Origin: Streptomyces sp. TP-A0356
GTDB taxonomy: Bacteria > Actinomycetota > Actinomycetes > Streptomycetales > Streptomycetaceae
NCBI RefSeq assembly: GCF_001417775.1
Contig: NZ_BBZJ01000041.1
Coordinates: forward strand, 1 to 42,461
Direction: 5' to 3'
Length of the DNA: 42,461 bases
This document shows, in pieces, positions 35,672 through 42,461 of the stretch. A program made the position numbers and the translations under genes. The notes under the pieces are model-generated. The model had not been told where the DNA came from, did not search any database, and saw nothing but the letters and a program-made list of their open reading frames with translations. Within the stretch, counting starts at the first letter, position 1; the number at the start of each line of letters is the position of its first letter.

Positions 35672-36169
35672 TCACACCCGCAGCGAGGGTGAACCGGCCC
35701 GGCTGCTGCTCGGCCAGCCAGCCGCGGGCCACCAGGCGTTTCGCTTTCGACCGCAGTGCCTCCACCCGCGTTGGCACCACGTCCATGCCGAACATGGCGG
35801 CCATCTCCTGGCAGGTCAGAGGCCCTTGATGGAACCGGGCCCGGTCCGCGAGTGTCTTGAGGATGCGCTGGTAGTCGACCGACAGCGCCGACCACGCCAG
35901 CCCCTGTCGCCACACCGGCACCTGCGACTTCGGCTTCGCCGCGTCCCGGAGCGCCGACTGCACCTCCCCATCCCGCGGATCCGGGGTGACCTCCGCCCGG
36001 CGGTGGCGCCGTCGTCCGGAGCCAGCACCGTATCAACCCGCCTGCGAGCGATCGCCCACTCCTGCCATTCCAGCTCGGCCTGGATGCGGTCGGCCTCCTC
36101 CCGCAGGCCGTCGACGCGACGCCGAGCGGCGAGCTCGTGCTGTTCCAGCAGTCCAACAACCGACGGCAT
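35672..36169 (-). pseudogene. Coiled-coil/winged-helix hypothetical protein, frameshifted
   Basis: From ATG 36169 the minus strand encodes 'MPSVVGLLEQHELAARRRVD' and a coil 'GLREEADRIQAELEWQEWAI'. After a frame change near 35975 it continues 'VPVWRQGLAWSALSVDYQRI', 'MAAMFGMDVVPTRVEALRSK' and 'KRLVARGWLAEQQPGRFTL'. Proteins with this layout are common next to transposase genes in Streptomyces; their role is unknown. The product ends where the IS5 fragment begins on the other strand. A group II intron lies immediately upstream. Confidence 0.6.
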
Positions 36170-36275
36170 CCGCGACCTCCCGGGGAACGACGACCCGACA
36201 GGCCACGACTCCCACGGAACCACCACTCCTATCCCCGGTGAGTAGCCGGGAGGGATCTCACCTCCCGGCTCTCTC

Positions 36276-36309
36276 AGAACCGTGCGTGAACCTCTCGATT
36301 CACACGGCT
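36276..36309 (-). ncRNA. Group II intron domain V
   Basis: This 34-nt hairpin reads AGCCGTGTGAATCGAGAGGT on its 5' side on the minus strand and closes with CACGCACGGTTCT. It has the AGC-type catalytic triad, the bulge and the GAAA-like tetraloop position (here CGAG) expected for domain V. Domain VI follows immediately. Confidence 0.8.
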
Positions 36310-36325
36310 CCCATCATCCAGTCGA

Positions 36326-37567
36326 TCAAGGTCTGACAAGCTTCCAGTGAGCGAAGAGGCCCGGGTAGAGCCGTGCGGCCTTCCCCAAGCCGTCCCAGGC
36401 CCGCATCCGGCGGCGCCGGAGTCGCTTGTACTTCTGCATGGCCCACCGCATCAGATAGTGATTGATGCGTTTGAGGCTCTTGACCAGCTCGGACGGGTAG
36501 AACCGCCCGTAGTAGCCGATCCAGCCCCGCACGATCGGGTTGATCTCCCGTGCGAGGTCTGCCAGGGACGATCCACTGCGCAGGTGAAGCCGCCAGGACC
36601 GGATCCGGGCCCGGATCCGTTTGGCGGCCTCGTCGCTGATGGCCGGATTGAAGCTGAAGAAGTAGCTCCCGCTCCGTGTCCGGACCTTCCGCGACCGGAA
36701 CGTGTACCCCAGGAACGTGAACGAGGTGTGTTCGTACGAGCCACACCTCTTGCCGTCCTTGCAGTACACGATGCGGGTCTTGTCAGGATGCAGTTGCAAG
36801 CCCCCGCACTGCGCCAGCCGCTCACCGATCGCCTCGCGCACCCGGTGTGCCTCGGCCTCGGTGCGGCAGTGGACCACCATGTCATCGCAGTACCGCTCGA
36901 AGCGGACGGCCGGGAAGGTCCGGGCCATCCAGGCATCGAACGCGTAGTGCATGAACAGGTTCGCCAACAAAGGAGAGATCGCCGAGCCCTGCGGGCTCCC
37001 GCGATCCCGCGCCACCAGCGCGCCACCGTCCTGCTGGAGCGGGGCCTTCAGCCAGCGCTCCACATACAGCAGGATCCACCGCTGGTCGGTGTGGTGGGCC
37101 ACCGCCTTGAGGACGAGGTCATGGTCGAGGTTGTCGAAGAAGCCCCGGATGTCGATATCGACCACCCAGTCGCGTCTCCAGCACCTCTCCCGGCACACCG
37201 CGAGCGCATCCAGCGCGCTACGGCGGGGCCGATAGCCGTAGGAGTCGGGATGGAACACCGGCTCCACCTCCGGCTCCAAAACCATGGCCACCACCGTCTG
37301 CGCGATCCTGTCCGCGACCGTCGGCACCCCGAGAACCCTGGCCCCTCGCCCTTGCGGCTTAGGAATCTCCACCATCCGTACCGGCGGCGGGAAGTAGCTG
37401 CCCGACGACAAGCGATTCCACAGCTTGTAGAGGTTGCCCTTCAGGTCCGCCTCGAACTGCTCGATCGACTCGCCATCGACGCCGGCCGCTCCCCCATTCG
37501 CCTTGACCCTGCGATACGCCTCCCAGACGACATGCTTCGAGATCTCGAACGGCTTCGACCCGCTCAC
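36326..37567 (-). CDS. ltrA: Group II intron reverse transcriptase/maturase
   Basis: 413 residues from GTG 37567, preceded by a good ribosome binding site (GGGAGGAG). The reverse transcriptase fingers and palm hold 'VVDIDIRGFFDNLDHDLV' with the first catalytic Asp, 'GSPQGSAISPLLANLFMHY', and the active-site motif YCDD (226-229) where YADD is usual. A maturase/X domain at the C-terminus ('INPIVRGWIGYYGRFYPSEL', 'LMRWAMQKYKRLRRRRMRAW') is of the GIIM type. No HNH endonuclease domain follows, so it would prefer nicked or single-stranded DNA targets at replication forks. The protein helps the intron RNA splice and copies it into new sites. It looks intact. Confidence 0.92.
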   Translation of the reverse strand: MSGSKPFEISKHVVWEAYRRVKANGGAAGVDGESIEQFEADLKGNLYKLWNRLSSGSYFPPPVRMVEIPKPQGRGARVLGVPTVADRIAQTVVAMVLEPEVEPVFHPDSYGYRPRRSALDALAVCRERCWRRDWVVDIDIRGFFDNLDHDLVLKAVAHHTDQRWILLYVERWLKAPLQQDGGALVARDRGSPQGSAISPLLANLFMHYAFDAWMARTFPAVRFERYCDDMVVHCRTEAEAHRVREAIGERLAQCGGLQLHPDKTRIVYCKDGKRCGSYEHTSFTFLGYTFRSRKVRTRSGSYFFSFNPAISDEAAKRIRARIRSWRLHLRSGSSLADLAREINPIVRGWIGYYGRFYPSELVKSLKRINHYLMRWAMQKYKRLRRRRMRAWDGLGKAARLYPGLFAHWKLVRP

Positions 37568-38150
37568 CCGGCTCCTCCCGGCACCGCCGGTTGACCGCCA
37601 AGCAGGCCAGGATGATCCGTCCCCTTCGCTCCACCCGCATTACCGGGCTTCCTCACTACTACGAGACGGTCCGTCCCCGTGCCCCGCGTCGGTACTCGGC
37701 CCCTTGCGGTGCTGGCCGCTTGGGGTTCTCCCTCCCGCCTCCGGGCTGGCTGCCCGGCGGCCGTATCGGGGCGACAGGTTCTCACGTTCCGTGCAAGAGC
37801 CCGCGCCAGGCTCGCGCCGCCTACATGCCGGACGCCATCCGGGCAGTCAGCAGGCTCCCCCCGGACTTGTCCCAGGACCCTGGTCTCGCCCTGGTTTCGA
37901 CGCCACTGGAATTTCTTACGACACGTCATCAGCGGTTCGCTCACGCTCGCCTTCCTGACCCACACCTGACGCGATCAAGGCCGCGCCTTTTCCCGCAGCG
38001 CTCACCACGACCGGCACTTAACCGACGCAGCCTGCGGTGGTTTGGAGCCTCCCCCTGCAGGGCGACCCCGGAGGACCTACCTCCATCTCTCACACAGCAC
38101 CGCTTCCGGAAGCTCCTACATCGACGCCTCCTTCAGCGTTCGTGACACAC

Positions 38151-38230
38151 GACCAGCGGAAACGCGTCGATCAGGTCCGGAAAACAACAACTTCTAAACG
38201 TCTCATTTGACTTAACAACTACCGGCCAGA
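38151..38230. other. AT-richer exon flank of the group II intron
   Basis: About 80 bp with clearly lower GC content than anything around it, lying between the intron 5' end and an integrase tail. On the minus strand it holds 'SNETFRSCCFPDLIDAFPLV', which may be the start of the gene or element that the intron entered. No family could be assigned. Confidence 0.35.
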
Positions 38231-38235
38231 GGCCC

Positions 38236-38484
38236 CGCCTCATCGAGATCATCCAGAACCTCCGAGAACGCATCCGCGAGGCCCGCGCCAACGGATGGCT
38301 CGGCGAGGTCGAGGGACTCCGGGTCGGCTTGGACGCTGCGATGGCCAAGCTCAACAGCCGCAAGCGGGCTCCGACCGATGGTCGGCCGCAGCTGGTCGAC
38401 CTTGGCATGCCGGTATTCACCAACCATGCACCCCCACCCCAGCAGGGACCGGGAGGGCCCGGATACCGTCCCTGGTCCTGTTAA
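38236..38484 (+). pseudogene. Site-specific integrase/recombinase C-terminal tail
   Basis: About 82 residues ending at TAA 38482-38484: 'RLIEIIQNLRERIREARANG', 'WLGEVEGLRVGLDAAMAKLN' and 'QLVDLGMPVFTN'. This is the coiled tail found at the end of many Streptomyces phage-type integrases. All catalytic parts are missing. Its stop overlaps the stop of the convergent TetR gene. Confidence 0.55.
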
Positions 38485-39098
38485 GGAGCGAGTTCGGCTT
38501 GGCGAAGGCTGCGGAACACCTCTGGGGTCGTCCATCCGCGCAACGTGGCGTGAATCGTCGATCGGAATGCGGCCTCGGCCGTGGCGGCGTCGAGGGCCCC
38601 GGCCAGTTCGAGAGTCACGAGCCCGTGCAGGGTGGCCCAGATCGACAGGGCGATCGACGTTGCTTCGCCGACGAGGACGGACGCCGCCAATGCGCGATCG
38701 ATCGCCGCGAGGAGCGGACGGATCGGGTCACTGGCACCGACCTCCCCCGACGGGTCGAAGGACTGCACACCACCGAACAGCACTGTGTACAGGTGGCTGT
38801 GTCCGCGCCCCCAACGACGGTAGGCGACGGCCAGCGCGTACAGGTCGGCGAGAGGGTCCGCGGAGGTCTGCACCGCCGACACGTCCTGGAACAGGCCGGC
38901 GACGGCTCTGTCGCGCACCGCACCGATCAGCCCGTCCTTATCACCGAACAAGGAGTACACCGCCGTCGTCGACGCCTCGGCAGCAGCGGCCACGGCGCGG
39001 ACTGTGACCGACTCCCGCGGACGGGTGGCCAGCATCTCGGTCGCGCACATCACAAGCCGCTCTTTGACGGCCTCGTCGTTTGTTCTTGGCCTACCCAC
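38481..39098 (-). CDS. TetR-family transcriptional repressor
   Basis: 205 residues from GTG 39098. The N-terminal helix-turn-helix reads 'SVTVRAVAAAAEASTTAVYS' followed by 'LFGDKDGLIGAV', as in TetR regulators with a WHG-type C-terminal ligand domain ('HLYTVLFGGVQSF', 'SIWATLHGLVTLELAGAL'). It is divergent from a membrane-anchored alpha/beta hydrolase gene over a 68-bp gap and most likely represses that gene and itself until a ligand binds. The ligand is unknown. It ends within 4 nt of an integrase remnant. Confidence 0.9.
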   Translation of the reverse strand: MGRPRTNDEAVKERLVMCATEMLATRPRESVTVRAVAAAAEASTTAVYSLFGDKDGLIGAVRDRAVAGLFQDVSAVQTSADPLADLYALAVAYRRWGRGHSHLYTVLFGGVQSFDPSGEVGASDPIRPLLAAIDRALAASVLVGEATSIALSIWATLHGLVTLELAGALDAATAEAAFRSTIHATLRGWTTPEVFRSLRQAELAP

Positions 39099-39131
39099 GA
39101 CCAGCAGCCTAGCCTCCCTGATAACGTCGTT

Positions 39132-39150
39132 TTGAAACAGTGTTCTGAAA
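39132..39150. promoter_or_regulatory. Probable TetR operator
   Basis: In the 68-bp divergent gap, AACAGTGTT (39136-39144) is a palindrome around its central base, and TGAAAC is repeated 13 bp apart on either side (39133-39138 and 39146-39151). TTGAAA could be a -35 element. The hydrolase ribosome binding site (CGGAGG) follows at 39155-39160. A TetR dimer bound here would block both promoters. Confidence 0.4.
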
Positions 39151-39166
39151 CTGTCGGAGGTTCGCC

Positions 39167-40501
39167 GTGCCCACGCCCGCCATACGTCTCGCCCGCTTCA
39201 CCGGACGCTTACTGCTGGCCCTGGCCGCCATCGCGACGCTGGTCGTCGTCTTTCTCGCACTGATCGCCCTCACAAACGGGGCAGGGTCGGGGCTCGCCGC
39301 ATGGTTGACGACCCTTGGGGCCGGGGCTGTCCTTGCGATGTGGCGGGGACGGCGCCGCACTTGGCCGGCGCGGCTCGTGCCGTTCCTGTCAGTGGTTGTC
39401 GCGGCAGCATTGACGGCGACGGTCTGTATCCCGACCGTGCCGACGGTCCGGCGGTACCCGCCCGCCCTACCGTTCGTGGCCACGCAGCACTGGAGCCTGG
39501 CCACAGGCAGCCGGGTCGCGGTGTACCACTACCCGCCCACGAACCCCGGCAGCCGGCATCCCATCCCGTTCGTGTACCTCAACGGCGGGCCGGTCCGTGG
39601 CATGTCGGTGCTCGATCACCGATTCCTGCAACTCCTGGCACGCCAGGGCTACGACGTCTACGCCTACGAACAGGCCGGTGGCGGACGAAGCGACCTGCTC
39701 CCCATGGGCCAGTACACGATCTCCAGGTCGGTCCGCGACCTCGCCGCCTTCGTCGACCGCCTGGACAAGGGCAAAGTCGACATCCTCGGATTCTCCTCAG
39801 GCGGGGCCGTGCTCACCCGAGCCCTGACCGACCCGAGCGTCGCCGCACGCTTGCACCGGGCGATCATCGCCGAGCCCGGCCCCATGGACGGCCCCACCGC
39901 GCGCATCACCGGGCACAAGGGCCGAAAGTCCGCACGGGGCCTCGCGCCAGCCATGACCGGACCGCGATCCACGCATGTTCCCCGATACGCCGTGGCATTC
40001 AGCCTCATGCGACTCGGACTCCTCACCCCCGACACCGGACTGATCGGACAGGCCGAAGGCGACAACGCCTTCACCACAGCCGACCTCGGCAGCGACACCG
40101 CATCCGCCTACTGCGCGGGCGACGCGCACCGCATCCCCGCCGAGGACACCACACAGAACTTCTCCTTCAGCCCCGCCGCCAGCCTTCGCGTCCAGCAGAC
40201 GGTCAAAGACTCGCCCTCCATTGCACCGTTACTGAGGCAGTCCCGGACCCCCGCGATGCTGATGATCGCTGAGTGCTCCTCCCAGGTCCGTCAATGGGCG
40301 ACCGCCATCCTTGCCGACGACCTCGCCATCCAGCGCACGCAGTACCTGCCCGGAGTCGGACACCACGTGTGGAACGGCCTGGACGACAACAACGACCGAG
40401 CCGCCGCCGTCATCACTGCGTTCCTTCAGGACAAGCCAGCGCCCTTGCCGGACTACCCGACCCGCGACGAGATCCCTACCTTCCTGCGCGACCACAAATG
40501 A
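39167..40501 (+). CDS. Membrane-anchored alpha/beta hydrolase
   Basis: 444 residues from GTG 39167. Three N-terminal membrane helices (about 12-35, 40-57, 66-85) are followed by an alpha/beta-hydrolase fold outside or inside the membrane: 'FVYLNGGPVRG' (oxyanion hole), 'DVYAYEQAGGGRSD', the nucleophile elbow GFSSGG (Ser about 208), and the catalytic His in 'GVGHHVWNGL'. The 'GGPG' and 'EQAGGGRS' motifs recall prolyl-aminopeptidase/haloperoxidase-type members. The substrate is unknown. Two TTA codons (about 39209 and 40228) would make full translation depend on the bldA leucine tRNA, tying expression to development. It is divergent from the TetR gene that probably controls it. Confidence 0.85.
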   Translation: MPTPAIRLARFTGRLLLALAAIATLVVVFLALIALTNGAGSGLAAWLTTLGAGAVLAMWRGRRRTWPARLVPFLSVVVAAALTATVCIPTVPTVRRYPPALPFVATQHWSLATGSRVAVYHYPPTNPGSRHPIPFVYLNGGPVRGMSVLDHRFLQLLARQGYDVYAYEQAGGGRSDLLPMGQYTISRSVRDLAAFVDRLDKGKVDILGFSSGGAVLTRALTDPSVAARLHRAIIAEPGPMDGPTARITGHKGRKSARGLAPAMTGPRSTHVPRYAVAFSLMRLGLLTPDTGLIGQAEGDNAFTTADLGSDTASAYCAGDAHRIPAEDTTQNFSFSPAASLRVQQTVKDSPSIAPLLRQSRTPAMLMIAECSSQVRQWATAILADDLAIQRTQYLPGVGHHVWNGLDDNNDRAAAVITAFLQDKPAPLPDYPTRDEIPTFLRDHK

Positions 40502-40617
40502 AGACGCTGCAGCCCGTCACCGGCAACGGCAGGCGAGACCTTGAAGCCGCCCGGGCCCTGCCCCAGGTACAGCCAAGGACGACCTCTCACCATTGGGATG
40601 GCTTGAGGGTGTCCGAT

Positions 40618-41543
40618 GGGTCATGTGACTGGCGATTGGCGAAATCGTTCCGGCTGGTGTGGGGCGGGGCGATCTCTCTGACGCGCAGTGGGCTCGGTTG
40701 GAGCCGCACCTTCCGAAGAACGTGGGACGGGGCGGGCGGTGGAAGTGTCATCGCAAGGTGATCAACGGCATTCTCTTCCGCCAGCGCACCGGCATCCCCT
40801 GGCGCGACCTGCCGACGCGCTTCGGGAAGTGGAAGACCTGCCACGACCGGCATCGGCGCTGGGCGGCGGACGGCACCTGGGAGAACGTCCTGCGTGCCGT
40901 CCAGACCGACGCCGACGCCAAGGAACGTATCGACTGGAGCATGGTCGGCATTGACTCGACGACCTGCCGGGCCCATCAGCATGCCGCCGGGGCTCGACGG
41001 CGTCCGCCGCGAATTCCAAGGAAACGGATCCCGCCCGCTCAGCATCGCCCCGACGAGGCTCTCGGCCGATCCAGGGGAGGTCTGACCACGAAAATTCATC
41101 TCGCCGGAGACGGCGGCTGCCGGCCCCTGGCGGTGCTGATCACGCCAGGTCAGTGGGGCGACGCACCTCAGTTGATCCCGGTCCTTGAGCGCGTTCGCGT
41201 ACCACGGCCGGGTGGCGGTCACCCGCGCACCCGGCCTGATCACCTCAGCGGCGATAAGGCGTACTCATCCCGTTGTAACCGCCGGTACCTGCGCAGGCGC
41301 CAGATCAAGCACACCATCCCCGAACCGAGGAACCAGCGGGCCAACAGACAGCACCGTGGCAGCCGGGGCGGTCGGCCCACCGGCTTCGACAAGACGCTCT
41401 ACAAACGCAGGAATGAAGTCGAGCGAACGATCAACGCCCTCAAGGGCTTCCGTGCCGTAGCCACCCGATTCGATAAGAGGGCATACATCTTCCAAGGCAC
41501 CGTGACCGTCGCAGCCATTCGCCTCTGGCTGCGCTCATGACCC
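40618..41543 (+). mobile_element. IS5-family insertion sequence
   Basis: A complete transposase gene is bounded by GGGTCATG at 40618 and its inverted copy CATGACCC at 41536-41543; the similarity of the two ends continues loosely for several more bases (GACTGGCG against GCGCAGCC). The element would then be about 0.93 kb. Flanking duplications were not confirmed. The ends are provisional. Confidence 0.55.
40659..41540 (+). CDS. IS5-family transposase
   Basis: 293 residues from GTG 40659 in one unbroken frame. The N-terminal DUF4096-type domain ('LSDAQWARLEPHLP', 'GIPWRDLPTRFGKWKTCHDR') is followed by the DDE catalytic domain with Asp in 'MVGIDSTTCRAHQHAAGA', Asp in 'HLSGDKAYSS' and Glu in 'YKRRNEVERTINALKGFRAV'. 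The size and motif spacing are normal for the family, so it may be active. It lies between the hydrolase gene and the TipA-like gene and disrupts no visible gene. Confidence 0.9.
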   Translation: MGRGDLSDAQWARLEPHLPKNVGRGGRWKCHRKVINGILFRQRTGIPWRDLPTRFGKWKTCHDRHRRWAADGTWENVLRAVQTDADAKERIDWSMVGIDSTTCRAHQHAAGARRRPPRIPRKRIPPAQHRPDEALGRSRGGLTTKIHLAGDGGCRPLAVLITPGQWGDAPQLIPVLERVRVPRPGGGHPRTRPDHLSGDKAYSSRCNRRYLRRRQIKHTIPEPRNQRANRQHRGSRGGRPTGFDKTLYKRRNEVERTINALKGFRAVATRFDKRAYIFQGTVTVAAIRLWLRS

Positions 41544-41569
41544 GCCGCACGGCCCTTAGGCACGTGCGG

Positions 41570-42334
41570 TCAGCTCAGCCTGGCATCGGCGTACACGGTC
41601 ATCGCATCGCGCTGGTAGATGGCCAGACCTTCGGCGATCTTGTCGAAGTTGGCCCGCATCTGTGGGTCGTCGACATAGGTCTGGCCCACTCCCTTGTACG
41701 CGGCCGCGGTCGGGGTCCAGAACCGGCAGATCTGCTGGTAGTTGGCGTCCACCTCGGCCTGAACCGCGGGGTCGGAGACCGGCGTGCCGGCCACCATGAA
41801 CTCCGCCATACGGATCATCTGCGCCGTCACCTCACGCTGCCAGCGCTCCGTGTCCTCGGAGGTCATCGCCTCGACTGCCTGCCGGGACTGCTCCCACGCC
41901 TGCGGCCACCGCTCCCGTACCTCGGCCTCGGCCTCGGAGGGGGCCTGGAACCCCTCGAACAGGTTCTCCGGCTTGTTGATCTTCGTCATCTTCCCGTTGT
42001 CCCTACCTTCTTCCAGTTCGGCGATGGTGCGGCCGACCGTACGGGCCAGCGTCTCCAGCCGGTCCCGTTCCGCGAGCAGCCGTTGGTGGTGCTCGCGGAG
42101 CACGGCCACCTGGTCGAGCTGGCTGTCCAGGACCGCCTGGATATCGCGCAGCCCCAGGTCCAGCTCCCGCATCAGCAGGATCTGCTGCAACCGCAGCAGA
42201 TCGGCCTCCTCGTAGTAGCGGTGCCCGTTGCTCCCGATCCATGCGGGCGGCAGCAGGCCGATCTCGTCGTAGTGCCGCAGCGTCCGCGATGTCACCTTGG
42301 ACATCCTCGCCACCTCCGCAATCGACCAGGCCAT
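41570..42334 (-). CDS. TipA-like MerR-family regulator
   Basis: 254 residues from ATG 42334, almost the size of TipAL of Streptomyces lividans. An N-terminal MerR winged helix ('SIAEVARMSKVTSRTLRHYD', 'EIGLLPP') and a coiled dimerisation helix (about 70-112) lead to a TipAS antibiotic-recognition domain (about 120-254, 'NLFEGFQ', 'REVTAQMIRMAEFMVAG', 'QTYVDDPQMRANFDKIAEGL'). TipA proteins bind thiopeptide antibiotics and activate their own promoter. An internal ATG (41989, Met116) with GGGAAG upstream could give the antibiotic-binding domain alone, as in tipA. The spacing and start favour 42334 over 42376. A typical MerR promoter with 19-bp spacing was not identified. Confidence 0.9.
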   Translation of the reverse strand: MAWSIAEVARMSKVTSRTLRHYDEIGLLPPAWIGSNGHRYYEEADLLRLQQILLMRELDLGLRDIQAVLDSQLDQVAVLREHHQRLLAERDRLETLARTVGRTIAELEEGRDNGKMTKINKPENLFEGFQAPSEAEAEVRERWPQAWEQSRQAVEAMTSEDTERWQREVTAQMIRMAEFMVAGTPVSDPAVQAEVDANYQQICRFWTPTAAAYKGVGQTYVDDPQMRANFDKIAEGLAIYQRDAMTVYADARLS

Positions 42335-42461
42335 GCCGGTGCCTCCCTCGCCGGGCCGGTCTCTCCGGCCACACACATGACCGTAGAAGTTGCCGCAACG
42401 GAAAGCGCAAGCCCGAAACCCTGTTGGACAGACACCAGGGCCTGACCCGTCGGACAGGCCC

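Larger units (their letters stand above)
36238..38150 (-). mobile_element. Group II intron
   Basis: Read on the minus strand, the intron starts with GTGTGTCACG at 38150, close to the GUGYG consensus, carries a reverse transcriptase/maturase gene in its second half (domain IV), and ends with a clear domain V hairpin (36309-36276), a domain VI stem (GCCGGGAGG/CCTCCCGGC) and a 3' end near 36238. The length of about 1.9 kb is normal. The catalytic RNA between 37570 and 38150 has no open gene on the minus strand. The exact splice points are estimates to within a few bases. Confidence 0.8.

Overview
The window is high-GC DNA with GTG and TTG starts, TTA-containing genes, NarL-type two-component pairs, a TipA-like regulator and a relic of the telomere terminal protein Tpg. 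This points to a Streptomyces (or close relative), most likely a chromosome arm or a linear plasmid. Intact genes lie between many cut-off genes and dead mobile elements. No rRNA, tRNA or core housekeeping gene was seen.

Layout. 1-1.3 kb: two in-frame remnants of helicase-associated-domain proteins. 1.5-6.6 kb: a compact module, a 1395-residue CHAT protease/STAND ATPase/TPR protein divergent from a coupled pair (65-residue peptide plus membrane protein). 6.6-10 kb: a decayed Mu/Tn7-like transposon and unidentified scraps. 10.2-11 kb: an SDR oxidoreductase. 11.4-16.6 kb: a MacB-type ABC exporter divergent from a histidine kinase/response regulator pair. 16.7-21.9 kb: a graveyard of DNA ligase, integrase, DUF3732-like, YwqG-like and tpg fragments around an intact ADP-ribosylglycohydrolase and a lipoprotein gene. 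22.1-25.9 kb: a second exporter (ABC-2 type) divergent from a second kinase/regulator pair. 26.2-28.6 kb: CRISPR repeats of type I-E geometry in opposite orientations on either side of an IS110-family element, the last repeat abutting a truncated Ser/Thr kinase. 29.3-31.1 kb: small hypothetical genes and fragments. 31.1-34.1 kb: a third kinase/regulator pair with a coupled acidic protein of unknown function. 34.2-38.5 kb: a rhomboid-like membrane gene with a replaced 3' end, IS256 and IS5 pieces, a group II intron and an integrase tail. 38.5-40.5 kb: a TetR repressor divergent from a membrane-anchored alpha/beta hydrolase. 40.6-41.5 kb: an apparently intact IS5-family element. 41.6-42.3 kb: a TipA-like MerR regulator.

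How the genes may work together. The two ABC exporters each face their own sensor pair across a short shared promoter region, a layout common for antimicrobial sensing and detoxification in actinobacteria. The CHAT/peptide/membrane-protein cluster looks like a nucleotide-switched conflict (defence or cell-suicide) system and is the best candidate for something new. The CRISPR/IS110 locus is the other unusual structure: two inverted mini-arrays with 32-nt spacers, a hybrid palindromic repeat, an IS110 element apparently sitting in a spacer, and no visible cas genes.
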